This document shows, one piece after another, positions 20,455-32,889 of a DNA stretch of 64,000 bases. The notes under the pieces were generated by a model that did no database searches, had not been told where the DNA came from, and saw only the letters and a program-made list of their open reading frames with translations. How positions within the stretch are numbered: position 1 is the stretch's first letter; each line of letters opens with the position of its first letter. The DNA lies in assembly GCA_016758965.1 (NCBI GenBank), contig JAEPRB010000064.1:1-64000 (forward strand), written 5' to 3'. Source of the stretch: Circinella minor. Lineage: Eukaryota; Mucoromycota; Mucoromycetes; Mucorales; Lichtheimiaceae. Both the position numbers and the translations under genes were made by a program.

Positions 20455-20809
20455 TTAATGAAACCGATTATTGGATCAGCTGAAGTAATAGAAAAGTGGG
20501 ATTTGTGACTTTCAGTTTTTTTAATCATGAGAGTATCGATAAAGGTTGTGAATTGGAGGCATTTATTGCCAAGTAAAAATGTACGTATTTTCTGTATTTA
20601 TTTTTCTTTTCATACTGTAACGGTATTTATTGTTTTAGTTCTTCATTTTCAATTGTTCATGCATACAAGTGTTATGTTACTCCGCGTTTTAAACGCCGTC
20701 ATTACGTATAAAAAAAACAGGATTGAGTGGGAACATTGTTGACACTCTTGTACTTTTTATTTTCGCCTTCTATCTCTTGATGAAACGTTTATATTTATAA
20801 GTAGGGATC

Positions 20810-21350
20810 CTCACAGTCCGGATCGGTTGAGATCCATTTGAAGCGACCTCTGGTAGCTGTAAAAAAATTAGTAGTTCTTTGTTCTTTATCATCCTTCTGT
20901 TTTTTTCTGATACATATTTAAGAAAACACACATACTTTTTGTTCTTTAATACTTTATAATTATTTATACAAAAAAAGCCCTACATTCTTAATCTTTATAT
21001 TTTATTTTCTCATACGTACGTATAATGTTAAAATTTCATTAATTTATTGAATTATACTGTCGGTTTTCGGTTCTCTCTATCTAGAACTGGGTCGGTTCCG
21101 GTCGTCTCCTTCTAAAAAATAACATTTTCCAGAGGATCCATGTGAATAGTCAGTCCTATGGTCTTCAAATTCATTATCAGATGATGAAGGTGAATTATCA
21201 CTTGAATGGTACTTCATATATTTTATGTAATCGTGACCAAACTTAGGGGGTATAGCCTTGTGCGAACTTTTTTCTTGTTTTTTTCGTCTCGACTTTTTCT
21301 TGGTTCAGTTCTGGCCCTTCAGTTCTTATACAAATCCCCAGTCCAGATAA
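20810..21350. other. possible decayed element with a minus-strand ORF piece
   Basis: The stretch has several GGTCGGTTCCGG and GATCGGTTGAGATCC-like blocks, GC-richer than the flanks. On the minus strand, about 63 codons (21300-21110) are open, with a basic start (TKKKSRRKKQEKSSHKA) and an acidic Ser-rich tail. Both features are reminiscent of degenerate DNA-transposon sequence, but no terminal repeats could be paired. Confidence 0.2.
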
Positions 21351-21429
21351 ATATTATTATTTTTATAAATCGATAATACTTATATAACAACTAAGCCTAA
21401 TAATTTTTTTTAGAAAATAGGATCGCACA

Positions 21430-22790
21430 AAAGCAGAATTTTATAAAGTACTTATTTCACCTGGTGTTGAGAATATCACAAACATGGATCCTGATGATAT
21501 GATTACACCATCATTGATTAAAGCATATTTGAAAGAGCAAGAAAAAAATATTGAAAAGTAGAGCAATCAATCTGGGTATGACGTTAACCAGAAAGCAGCA
21601 CCAAGAAGATGAGGCAACAGTAGAATCAGTCCTCAGAAAGCGACTGAATCTTGATACAAACAAGTATCGATTCTTAAATGATGAAGAAATATTAAATGAC
21701 GAGGTCACAATGAGAGGGGAGGAAAACACCAGCAATGAGATTGAAAAGCTGGCTATCAAAGCAGGAACTTGTTAATGGAATTAATTATCTGCAGCAAAAA
21801 CACTTTGATTTTCTTAACAGCATTTGATGTCTTCGTTACTGGAAAAGCAGCGGGGGATGGATGTGCGCATCCCAGAGATTCATCGTGGAATTGTTCAAAA
21901 ATTCCAAAATCAATAATATTAGAGCAACAAGAACAACAAGGAAGTCGAGCAAAATGGAAAAATTTAGAAATTAAATGGGGAACATTGTATGTAGTAACTA
22001 CCGGGGGATTAGTAGAACAAGGAGATGAAGTATTACCGTTTTTAAGGTCGTCATTATCAAGTAAAATTGTGATACGTGATTTAAATAAAATACTTATACC
22101 ACGTGTATCGCAAAGATGTATCAGAGGAATTCGTCATGTACATGACTATGACAAACTCTTGGCGACAGAGCTTTGGTCGTTTAATTCTGACGTATACGGT
22201 AGAAAAGGGTTTAAGCCAGTATATCCGCCGAGACCATTACCCTCCGATTCAGCATCGGATACCTCGGGTGACATACACTCAAGTCTCAGAAGCTTCTCAC
22301 CATTAGGATACTGGTCCTTTAATGAAGCATTATACTTCTGGTGAGCTGCTTGGCGTACCTTGAGTTTATATATAATATAATAACTTGTAAGAGAACTTTT
22401 CTTTTGATAAACAATTTTACATTAACTTTTTTTTTCAATTATACTAACATGCCAGACCCGTTTATAGCGTCGTTTGTGCTGATCGAGTGCAACTTGTTGC
22501 CCAATTGTCAGTCGTGACTTCTCCCTCTGACTACGGAAGAACATCAAAATTTGGCTTCGAGTTGTGGCAAAATATGAACCAAAATAACCAAAAAGCAAAT
22601 ATATTATCAATTTGCAGCTTCGTCATGGGAAAAAGTGTTTCAAAGAAATGCATTAACACAGGAAGAAATAAAGTTTACGGATTTGGCATGGCAGGTGCCA
22701 TCTCCCCATGACTGTGTTTGTTTTATTCCGCTGTGTTCGGTCGTACCATTAACCCTTCCTCACTACCCTGCCTCGCAAGTTGTACTTTTG
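21430..22790 (+). pseudogene. decayed coding region, unrecognised
   Basis: Coding-like stretches on the plus strand follow one another in different frames. They include ENITNMDPDDMITPSLIKAY (ending TAG near 21559), ESVLRKRLNLDTNKYRFL, then KWGTLYVVTTGGLVEQGDEV through RCIRGIRHVHDYDKLLATEL (to about 22343), and finally SSWEKVFQRNALTQEEIKF to a TAA near 22790. Frame changes and stops without good splice sites between them suggest indels rather than introns. No domain is recognised. It could be a relic of a host gene or of a mobile element. The final stretch is partly duplicated in inverted orientation near 23.4 kb. Confidence 0.35.
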
Positions 22791-23465
22791 CATAAATAAT
22801 ATTTTCTAACATATAATGACATTAAAAAAATAGTGCTTTTGTTTCGTTTTGATTAACGTTTCTTTTTGGATCACTAGTATATTGATAATGAATTAACTTA
22901 TTCAACTTACTAAAAGCACATGACAAATTAAAAATAAAAATATCGTATATTTATATTATATAACGTATAGAGAGCACAAAATTATAACAGGGTTGGAATA
23001 AAAAATTATAAGCAATGCAAAAATTGATTATAAACTCAATATGTCTTTTTACTAAAAAAAAAAGTGAAAGTAATTCATAAAATAGACATAATAACTATTA
23101 AAAAAAATGGAGACAAAATGTGTATTTTAAGATAAATTCTTTCACAATCATATTTGGAAGCATAACGGTGTATAAGTCAAGGTAAGATATATATTCTGTG
23201 TGCGTGTTATTTATGTTACTTCCATTAACCAAAAGTATTGCTTACATTGGTAAAGGGGGTTTAAGTAAAAGATATTTATTATCAGTTTTCTGATAAATAA
23301 GAATAATATCAGCTATATACATATGTAATCTTATTATTATGAAGTCATTATACGTATCATATTATCAAGTGTCAGTAGGTAATTATTGAAAATGACAGGA
23401 TAGTAAGGCATGACTAAAGACAGCGAAATAAAATAATCACAATCATGGGGGAGATGGCACGACCG
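22690..23465. repeat. diverged inverted duplication
   Basis: About 70 bp at 22690-22760 (GTGCCATCTCCCCATGACTG and following) align with the reverse complement of about 23400-23463, with scattered mismatches and one gap of about 9 nt. The interval between them is AT-rich and apparently empty. Confidence 0.6.
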
Positions 23466-24718
23466 CAGCATGGCACGACTTTTGGTTGCTGTCATTTGGC
23501 ATTTAAAATGAAGCGGGAAGTTTGTTTAATATGTATAAAAATATGAATTGGGATTTAAATTGAAACGGACAAATAATTAGGGGATAAAGAGATTCAAAGC
23601 ACAACACTTAACATAGATATATATATATATATCAAAATATCAATGTTATATTAATCAAAATTGAATAATATAAAAAGAGATGTTAAAAAGTCAACGGGAT
23701 CCAAAAGAACAATCATTGAACTCCAGTTTATTAAAATAAAACATTACCTCTGTTTATATGAGATCTTATTCTCAGTGGGTTATACAGGATTTTGCATCCA
23801 ATTACCGATACGGGGGGCCAAATCTTCTGCTTACGGGTAGGTAATTTTTTGAATTTCGGGCTGGTAGGGTTTTCACTTGGGGCCACTAAATTTTTTTGTG
23901 TCTTCACGCGACATTCTAAGTTCCAAATACTGACAGTAATAATGAATAGGAATGAGATTGAAGGTTTCGAAGAAACTGTAGTTTAGAAATGATCTCTTCT
24001 ATCTTGTGAACCCCTATCTGTGGTGTCTACCCCCTACGTTCTAGGTTCACTTTATTCACTGGTTACTATATACTTATACTGGTGGTTATAGTTCGATTGA
24101 TATGACAGATGTGCACTAACTAATTCAAGATTTTTGGAACAATACCGCTATATATAATATAAGTTTATTGTCAGTAAGCTTGTTAAACGAAATATACATA
24201 GTACATGTTGATTTGTTTATGAAAAAAACATTGGTTTATTACAGATTATCAGTTTATTGTTTTTTCTTATTACTTCGTGTCCTCCCGCCCGTATAATTTG
24301 AATTTTACGTTTTTAGATTTTTACATTTGCGCCTCTTCGGCTCTATCTTATTAATTTTATTCTTGGGGTCTATTATTATTATTATTATTTATTCGTCCTG
24401 ATTATTATTCTTGGAGATTAATTCTTTTCTATTCATAATGATATAGGTCCAGAAGAAAATACTGTAACGGAGTACACTTGAAGGGTCAAGGTCAATCAAA
24501 AACATCTATATAGAAAATGGGTGCCTGCTACGTACAGATAATAACAGATAAATAATTTATATAAAGAGAATAATTATGATATTATTTTTTCACTCTACAA
24601 AGTCAAAATATAACAAGTTATTAATAATTTTAAAAAATTATAATAACAAACAGTTCTCGTATATACTACATTTTATATTGATATAATGTACAAGAATATA
24701 AAAAGGAATTTAAAGGTG
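22791..24718. other. intergenic, nothing assigned
   Basis: Apart from the inverted duplication near 23.4 kb and some GC-richer patches near 23.8 kb, this stretch shows poly-A/T and (TA)n runs only. Confidence 0.5.
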
Positions 24719-26670
24719 TTATATAGATGAAGCTGTAGTGGGAATCTGTAAAAGGGCATTTGAGTCACGATGGTCATCATTAGCATTGGTGATATTTGAT
24801 GGAACTTCAACAATACGCCGACATAGAATTGTTGCAATCAGAGACATGACACCGCCGAACATAAGAACCCAAGCTACATTGGTTGTATCTGATTCTTGTT
24901 CATCATTTTTTCCATTCTCTTCCACCCAATTGACGATACGAAAAATGATGGCAGATAAAAACGCAACCAAAAACTGTGGACAGACAATATAAATATTATG
25001 TACACCTAAAATCATACCAGCATCTAATTCATTTTCAAATTCATCCAACTGTCGTCTAGTTATCGATCCGATATCTTCCTCATCTTCAATAAGACCTTGC
25101 TGATCAGACCCTGGTACTACCAAATTTCTTTCACTGCTGCTATGATCAATAGTGTCATCGTTGTCAGATATAGAAATGGAAGAAAATACTGTAGCACCAT
25201 AATTAGGTGATGGAACGGATGATGAAGAACTTGGATGTTTTGAGACTTCATTCTCATTAGTTTCTCTATTCAGAGTACCAGTGGAATTAATGTTACTTGA
25301 TATATCAACTTCCGGTGTATTTCTGTGAGATGGCGTTGGCGGTAACGTTGACGCCGCCGTAATATATTCACCCACCAGTGCAAATGGAATCCATAACACC
25401 ACACCCCATGAAATACCAATAATGGCAACAATTAGCGTTGCTATGACAACATCAGATATGAGAATTGTAGAGAGCATGCATATAGCAAAAAGAAAATTTC
25501 CAGCTGTAAAGATATTTTTCATTGTGAAAAAGGAGCCGCAGCAAGGCTTATGGGCTACAAGCCATGGTAATATTATACCAGAAACTACCGAAACAATGGC
25601 ATACATAAGTAAAGCAAATGAACCAGCTCGAGTTCCTTTAGCCCATGAATCTGGAGAATCACGAGGATGTGATACAAAATAAAGATCGGATACCCAAGTT
25701 GTACTAGATAATAGTTTTGATTAATAATTTAAGTATTAGATACTGGTATTAATTTTGAGTATTCACCTTTGATTTACCTGTAAAACAGAAATGGAAACCA
25801 ACCAAGCCATGCAAAGAACTGAACATTACAAAGTTTTTGAACGGGCTTTGGAAGATGACGTAAAGTATCCCATATATGTGTAAATGTATAATACCAGTGA
25901 CTAGAAAATAAATTACCATGTAAAAAAAACGCATATATATATATTTAAATCTTATTATATATGTAACCGTTCAATACGTAATAAAAACAACAACCGAGAA
26001 CAAAATACAACTAAATAGACATATATATATACCTGCTATCATTGTCAGCTTGGTCATAAATAGAAATTGCCTTTTCCTTTATTGTTATACATGTTATGCC
26101 AACCGTGATAATAAATACACCAATTGCCACCAAACAAAACACCTTTATTTGAGTATCACCCATGAAGGGAAAAAGTTTTATCAAATCAACGAAACCGGTA
26201 AAATAACCGATCACCATTGCCACATTAGATAACCGTGCTGCCCAGGCATTTGCTTGTTGTTGCTGCCATAAAGGTGGAATATCCAAAATCAATGCTCGAC
26301 AAGAGGCTTGCACAGCATTTAACGAGAAATCCAAAAGATAAAAAGAAAATATGACAACTACAATCGCAGCACGCCGTTCCTGCTCTGCCATGTTTTCGGG
26401 TATTGTTGTATGAGTTGAAAGTCGTATCAACCAGGAGCCCAAATCTTTCGCATAAGCGACTCCCAACATCGATAAACACACATTTATCCCTCCAGCGATA
26501 ATAAACGGTCGTCGTCTGCCCAAACGCGAACTACACCGATCACTAAGCGAGCCGATGACAGCTGTAGTAAGTTTATTTTAAAAAGTAATGTGCATATTTT
26601 AGTGTAATAGTTCTTTAGATTTGATATGTTAAACGCCAAGACACTCACGCTGCATAATAAGGCCTATTGT

Positions 26671-26701
<31 letters not shown>

Positions 26702-27241
26702 TATGAATGAAAGCATTAAAATCATTTGATTAATAAACTTTATAATAAATAGCTTGTATTTAAAGCGCAAGTTATCACTCATTTAAATCTAAAAAAAATA
26801 GCTCTTACCAGACAGTGGACCGATAATCCAAACGAGTGCAGTGACATCTTTAGAGAGTTCAAAAGAAAGTAAATAAGGTGTCCCGTAAGCTAATTCAACT
26901 GTCCCTACGTATTATTTTACATGATTAAAACAATCGGTAACACGATATTATTATACCACTGTAAATTTTATAAACAAACAAATATAATTACAAGTGAACT
27001 GAACACCCGACATACACAAAGTCAAACAAAACAGCATCAGCAATGAAAGATTTTGCCTTTCCTCTTGATTGCTCCCATTCTCACTATCGTGACCTCGGAG
27101 AAGATCTTGTCTTTCTTCTCTTTGACGTTCTTGACGTTCATGGGATCGTTGAAATAAAAACGTATCCGAGGTCGAACGTTTTATGCCGGGATGATGTGTA
27201 ATGTATGATGCTGTATATAATGCATCGAACGACGTCCCCAT
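24719..27241 (-). CDS. SUT/GPH-type sugar-proton symporter (MFS)
   Basis: Five exons (27241-26992, 26904-26809, 26561-26033, 25900-25778, 25703-24719) give 660 aa, all junctions in phase. Family signatures are clear: LAYGTPYLL in helix 1-2, GPLSGAVIGSLSDRC followed by RLGRRRPF (the MFS loop 2-3 motif of plant SUTs, SLC45 and fungal Sut1), and QFFAWLGWFPFLFYS in helix 7. About twelve membrane segments are expected. Between helices 10 and 11 there is a long Ser/Asp/Glu-rich loop of about 120 residues, and the N-terminus carries a charged Arg/Glu tail of about 60 residues. Related fungal proteins import sucrose, maltose or other alpha-glucosides with protons at the plasma membrane; the exact substrate cannot be read from sequence. 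It is divergent from the methyltransferase gene. Confidence 0.9.
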
Positions 27242-27566
27242 TGATATAGATAAATGCTGATTTTAAGCTATAAAATTTCGTTTTCGAATAGATGGCATAT
27301 AAATTATGAAAAATTTTGAAAGAAAAAAATCGAAAAAGAAACGCATGAATTAAAAACATTTAATCCAAAATCGGCGTTTTAATTAGTATAAAAAAAGGAA
27401 AGGGTTTTTTTTGGTAATTTTATCAATCAACCCCCCTCGTCTTTAGCTTTTTTCTTCCTTTTTTTTCCTTTTTGCCTCAAAACATCTTTTAAAAACAATG
27501 CAAAAGAGAATAAGCGATTGATCTCTTGACAGCATATATTATATTAAATTAATTTTCCTAGATGCG
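27242..27566. promoter_or_regulatory. shared divergent promoter region
   Basis: These 325 bp separate the start codons of the sugar symporter (-) and the methyltransferase (+). They contain poly-T/pyrimidine tracts and TA-rich stretches. No specific binding site was recognised. Confidence 0.4.
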
Positions 27567-29811
27567 ATGGGATCAAACGAAAGCAAGCTCTCCAATTATC
27601 ATAATCGTCATATAGAAAGTAATAGTCAAAATAAAACTACTCACGAAGAAAATAGTAGCAAACATAAAAATAGTCATGATCGTCGTGGTATACGATTTCA
27701 TCGGCGTGGCACTTCAAAAGGACTCACTAATAATCAAATTGAAACACAACAATCGCCAGCACAATTTCAACCTCCTTTGTCATCAGCATCATCATCAGCA
27801 GCACCAGCAGTAGCAGCGGCGCCAATAACATCCGCAAGAGGAAAACATGATAGTCCCAAGAGTCATAAAAGTAGGAACCAAATAACTTCTCAAGGAAGAC
27901 GACCGAGTTTAAAGAAAGGTCGTCATAGCACGAACTTTCTCACTATTATAAAACATCCACATGCATCCATAAGAAAGAGTCTCAGCAGTGGAAGTGAAAG
28001 TGGCGAATCAACTGATACCAACAAAACGAGTAGCTCCTTGGAAAGGGTAAACAATAGTAGCGTTGGATACCCGGCCGACGATGGCAGTGCTGCCATGATA
28101 TCCGCTGTAGCAAACGCAATGGCAGCAAGCACACCGTCCTTGGGAGGTCGTACGAGTAGTAATGGTGCAGCAAGCACCGATACAGCACGACCAAGGTCAA
28201 CGAGTAATGAGCCTGTCAGTAGCAACTACAGTAATAAAAATAGTAACGGTGATACTAATGACCAACGCTCAATCGAGGATGCAGCGACATTACTTCATCC
28301 AAGTGATTCACAACAAATGTTTAGTGTAAAGAAAAAAGAAGAAAAACAACAAAGGATAGAACGTGATTCCGAAATTAACCATACGAGTGAACGTTTATTA
28401 AAAGAACTGTATCTTTTACCGGAATCTGACAGTCGCCGACGCAAAGAACGGGATAGGTAAATAGTTTCACTATAACTATTATATATATTAATTTCTTCGT
28501 AACCAACAATCTCTCTCTTTCTCTCTCTCTTTTTCTTCCCCCTATAATACAGGCAACAGCGTCAGGTAAAAAAGGGAAAAAAATAGGGATTGCGTCATGC
28601 ATATTATGAGTAGTGTGATGGAGATGATAGATGGGGGGAATATAATAATAAAAAATAACTTACCCAATGATAAATTCTTTTATATATATATATATACTCC
28701 CCTTTCTATCTACTTTTCCAATCACGGCCTCCTTTTTTTCGTACGAATAGCATTACCTACTAAAATATGTGTGGGGAGCTAACTTTAGCGTTCCTTTACA
28801 ATCACCAACGATGGTTGTCAATTGGTGTTGTGGTACAGGTATAAACTGCTTTTTTTTTGTATTTTTTTTTTCGGAAGCACAGACCGTCTTCGGGTACGAG
28901 ATTTGATGGATTTATCCATCATCATCATGATCTTACCTATGATTCCGGTCTAAATCCGTTACTCAGTTCCTTTTGTCCCACAATCAACTCATTTGTGTAA
29001 CAAACAAAATATTAGGGATTTGGGCAATGGAAATGGCACAACAATTTCCAAAATGTCAAGTAGTCGGGATGGATTTTCAATCTGCTACATTATCAAGTCT
29101 TGGACGTTCTATGAGCAACTTAAGCTTCCAAAATGTTATAATGCAAAGAAACACAACAGGATTGGAACCGTTGAAGGAAGATACTGTAGATTATGTAATG
29201 ATGCGAGATGTATGGCTTGTCAATTCACCAGCTCATAAATGGTTTGAAACCCTGGCACAAGTTTTTCGAGTCTTGAAGCCAGGTGGTTGGGTCGAAATTT
29301 ATGAACAAGATTTAGATGTACATTCCCCTGGCCCTTATATGAAAATAACCGATGAGTGGTACGGGTCTCTTTATGAAAATGTTGGCGTCTCGCGTTCGAT
29401 CAGAGATACATTATCTCCTACGATGGATAAAATTGGTTATATTAATATTGATGAACGTGGAATCGAGTTACCTGTTGGAGAATGGAGCACTATTCCTGGT
29501 ATGTTTAAACGTATATTATAATTTTTTGTCAATAATCATGAGTGTGAACGTTTTACGTATTTTATTTTATTTTTGACACGCGGTAATATCCCTTTATCTT
29601 CTTAGCATTAAAAGAGACAGGTTATCTATTCAAGGATTTAATGGTGAGACGTTTTCGAACATTTGCCCCTTGGTTATGTGAGTTTAATAGTGTAACGCTG
29701 GATGATGTAAATAATGTATTAGATAAATGCATTGTAGAGTGTGAAGAGTATAAGACATCCATGTGCTGGAGATATTTTGCTGCTCAAAAACCATGTCAAG
29801 AAAAAGAATAG
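27567..29811 (+). CDS. class I SAM methyltransferase with long disordered N-terminus
   Basis: Five exons (27567-28456, 28553-28565, 28751-28838, 29016-29498, 29606-29811) give 559 aa. Exon 2 is only 13 nt and encodes QQRQ, which leads directly into HYLLKYVWGANF of exon 3. Residues 1-300 are Ser/Asn/Thr-rich and disordered. The catalytic part has SAM motif I (NWCCGTGIWAMEMA), an acidic motif II (VVGMDF), VDYVMMRDVW, and the post-motif LKPGGWVEIYEQ. The N-terminus MGSNESK fits the N-myristoylation pattern (Gly2, Ser6, Lys7), which would anchor the enzyme to membranes; this is a prediction. Similar fungal enzymes are many and mostly of unknown substrate. It shares a divergent promoter with the sugar symporter. 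Confidence 0.88.
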
Positions 29812-30075
29812 AAAGCTGGACTTTCTAAATGAAAAGATTAAAAAACAAAACCACACATAATTACTTACTTTACATATAATGATACCACGTTTATTTTTTA
29901 TCTTTCAAGGTTATAAACTTGTTATTATTAATTTATTATTATCTTATATAAAAATCTATATATTGTTTGCATTTACAAATTATGTTCATTTAATTTCTGA
30001 TCCAACTATGTGTATTTACTTATATTCTTGTACACGGGTATGTTTTAATCATACATACATTCCTCATATAGTGAG

Positions 30076-32039
30076 TTATTCAGCTTCTTGACTATTTTGC
30101 ATTTCTCTTGCAATCTACAGAAGAAAAATAAATATTACTACTATTTATAATTCAGTGTTCCTTATTAAAGGCAAAACTTACCACTTCTATTTCCTCAAGA
30201 TCCCATCCAATTTCATTTTTATTTATTGAAAAGTGATGTAATTCATGAGCAAGTGTACGCAATACGTGGTCACTACAATTAATATACAGTATAAAATTAG
30301 ATAAACTTGGTAAGGTAGGGGACAAGCCAACTTATGTACTAAATTCTCATTATTTATTTACCTGGAATGTTGTATCCAAACGCAATAATCATCCAACCAG
30401 ATCTTACTGTATACATAATATACATCATGATGATCAAGTAAATCTTTCATGCTGAGCAAGGCCTTTAAAATTGCCCGTTTACCAAGTCGCATCAATATAT
30501 ATACATCTTGTAATATTTTTTCACACAATGCAAAATTTCGATAAAGTGGATATGCTAGTGATCGACGATAGCAAGCAACCAAAACTTCTCTAAGTGTAGT
30601 GAATTGTTCTAAACATGCAATTGTGGGACTCAATTTACCGATAAACCATACAGATTCAACTGAATCCTCGCCTTCAAATATCCGATGATTATAACTGTAT
30701 GCGAATAATAAATCCACCAATCCAAGATATGTAACTTTTTCATTCGATAATAGATCTATTATATGAATAAAGACCATAATAAATATTATTTTTGAGTATA
30801 TGCTGACGTAAATTCTCTTAATTTTTTTTTTGATTCCTTACATTCTTTCTTCGGTAAATCTCGCATAATGGATTGTTCTTTTTCTGTAAACTTGATCAAC
30901 GATTCAGTCGAGTCTGTAATTGAGAGGGATTTCATATCTAATAATCCATCCACACTTCCTGGTGCTTCTACTTCTTGTATCAACGGGGCTATTTATTTAA
31001 TCAAATGAGTCAGAATTTAGTATATCATAATTTATAAGCACTAGAATTATGTGATAAATGACAGACCTTTGGCTTGTTGCTCCTTGGCATCCTTTTGTAC
31101 TCGTCGTAACTCTTTGTACCACATAGTTTTGTATCGAATTAAGTGCTGTATCTCCTCATCATTTATAAAATCCATTGCATAATAATCTTCATCAAACTTG
31201 GCATCTTCAGATTCACCTCGTTCTTGTCGTCTCGATTCCGGCGTCGATTTTTCTGGATCTGATATATCATTAATTTCATTCATGGTCTCTTGGACATGTG
31301 TAAAATATCCGTTGTATTGATTATTGAAACCGTATGATGCTGTCGTCAATATCTCGTTTGTAGGTAATTCTTGAGGTAATTCCCAGTTATAATCAATAGC
31401 TAAAAAACAAAGTACTTGTGTTACAATAATCTTTTTTTTTATTGATAAATCCCTTTTCTTTCTATCAAGTTTACCTTCTTGGATTTCTTCGCCTTTTTGT
31501 TCCTGTTCATTATCATCACCACCAATCACTTCAATCAATGGTTTTTTTGTTTTATTCGATTCGTTTGGGGTTTCACCTCGTCGAGCCAAAAGTTTATTCA
31601 ATAAATCAAGATCCGGGAAATGTTCACCTTTAGTTTCCTTTGTAATACGAACATGAAACTTGCCGGAAGATATATCATATTTCGCAGTCGAATCATCATC
31701 TTCAATAATATTCCCTGGGAAGTAAAGACTATAAATTGTACTTTCTCATATCAATATATATTATCGAAACCCCAAATATTATAACTTTTTTTCTTTTCTT
31801 TTGTTCATCACATACCGTAAAAAGTATGGTCGTAAAAAGAATCGAAATTCATTGCCTTGAGCATGAAGATCAACATCTTGCGCCTTTGTTATTTGAATCA
31901 GTATAGTTTTTTTATTAGTGAATATACAGCATAATTATGTTCCTTTTTATAATATATTATTTACCCGAACATATGGTGTATTGATTGTAATGATCACTGC
32001 ATTATCGTCTTGATCGACACTAAACGTTGGTGTAATCAT
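30076..32039 (-). CDS. SHQ1: SHQ1, H/ACA snoRNP assembly chaperone
   Basis: Eight exons (32039-31965, 31883-31816, 31728-31475, 31399-31067, 30988-30842, 30755-30362, 30272-30182, 30114-30076) give 466 aa in one frame. The N-terminal CS domain (MITPTFSVDQDDNAVIITIN, PYVRV, FRFFLRPYFLRLYFPG) matches SHQ1, as does the C-terminal SHQ1 domain with KFDEDYYAMDFINDEEI, SVESVWFIGKLSPT, AYPLYRNF and WLDDYCVWIQ. SHQ1 holds the pseudouridine synthase Cbf5/dyskerin before its assembly into H/ACA snoRNPs, acting as an RNA mimic in cytoplasm and nucleoplasm. A Lys/Glu-rich linker separates the domains. Length is close to the yeast protein. It is divergent from VWA8 with about 850 bp between starts. Confidence 0.95.
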
Positions 32040-32889
32040 AATTTATCGGCGCGTTTTGATTGATCGATCTATTGTGGATATGTGTGGGTGTCAAACAGAA
32101 GGATGAAAAAAAATCTTTTCTCCGCCGTCTCATGCGTGTAGTAGGACTTTGGCTATAAATGGAAGTAGACAAAATTTCGGTCTGTTCTCTATTGTGATCA
32201 GCAACTTTAAACCGAGGTAATCGAAAACAATGATATTGACACATAATAAGTTTCTTTTATTGGTAGTAATTTAATTATTATATTCAGTAGATATATAAGA
32301 CTATTTATTTTCTTCATATCATGATTTCCTTTTTGAATTTCTTTACCAGACTGAAAAATATGTTACTCATATACATATTGTCGACAAAATTGCAAAAGAT
32401 AAGCACCAGTAGAAGAGGGTATAAAATTTAAAATAATTTATATACTATGTCGTCAAGGATAAACGTTGCTTTGTAACTATGTAACTCTTCAAAAAAAATC
32501 AGTGGGTTGTTACTATGACGAAATATATTAGGACTCACATGTTTGTGCTTGTGTGGGAGCACAATAAAATGAAGCTATCATAAATTGAAAAAGAATAAAA
32601 TATTACAAATAAGCAGTTACCAAGATAAAAAAAATGCTTATTTGCCCCGCAAAAATGTCAGAATTTGCTTAAAGGTCTTTCTTTTTTCCCTTTGTTGATA
32701 AATAAATTGCTCATCAACTTCACACAAGCTTTCACACACCGAATCCCGCTGACTAAAGTAGATATGTAAATTAGAAGCTCATAACACCGAAGTGCTGGTA
32801 ATTTTATTATTATATGTCATATTGTTTCTTCTGATCCCCACAATTCCTTTTTCTCGTCGCTCCTCCTTTCCAAACTTGTCACTTTCAAA
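32040..32889. promoter_or_regulatory. divergent SHQ1/VWA8 intergenic region
   Basis: This 850-bp spacer between the SHQ1 (-) and VWA8 (+) start codons is AT-rich, with a C/T-rich stretch just upstream of VWA8. No specific motif was recognised. Confidence 0.4.
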
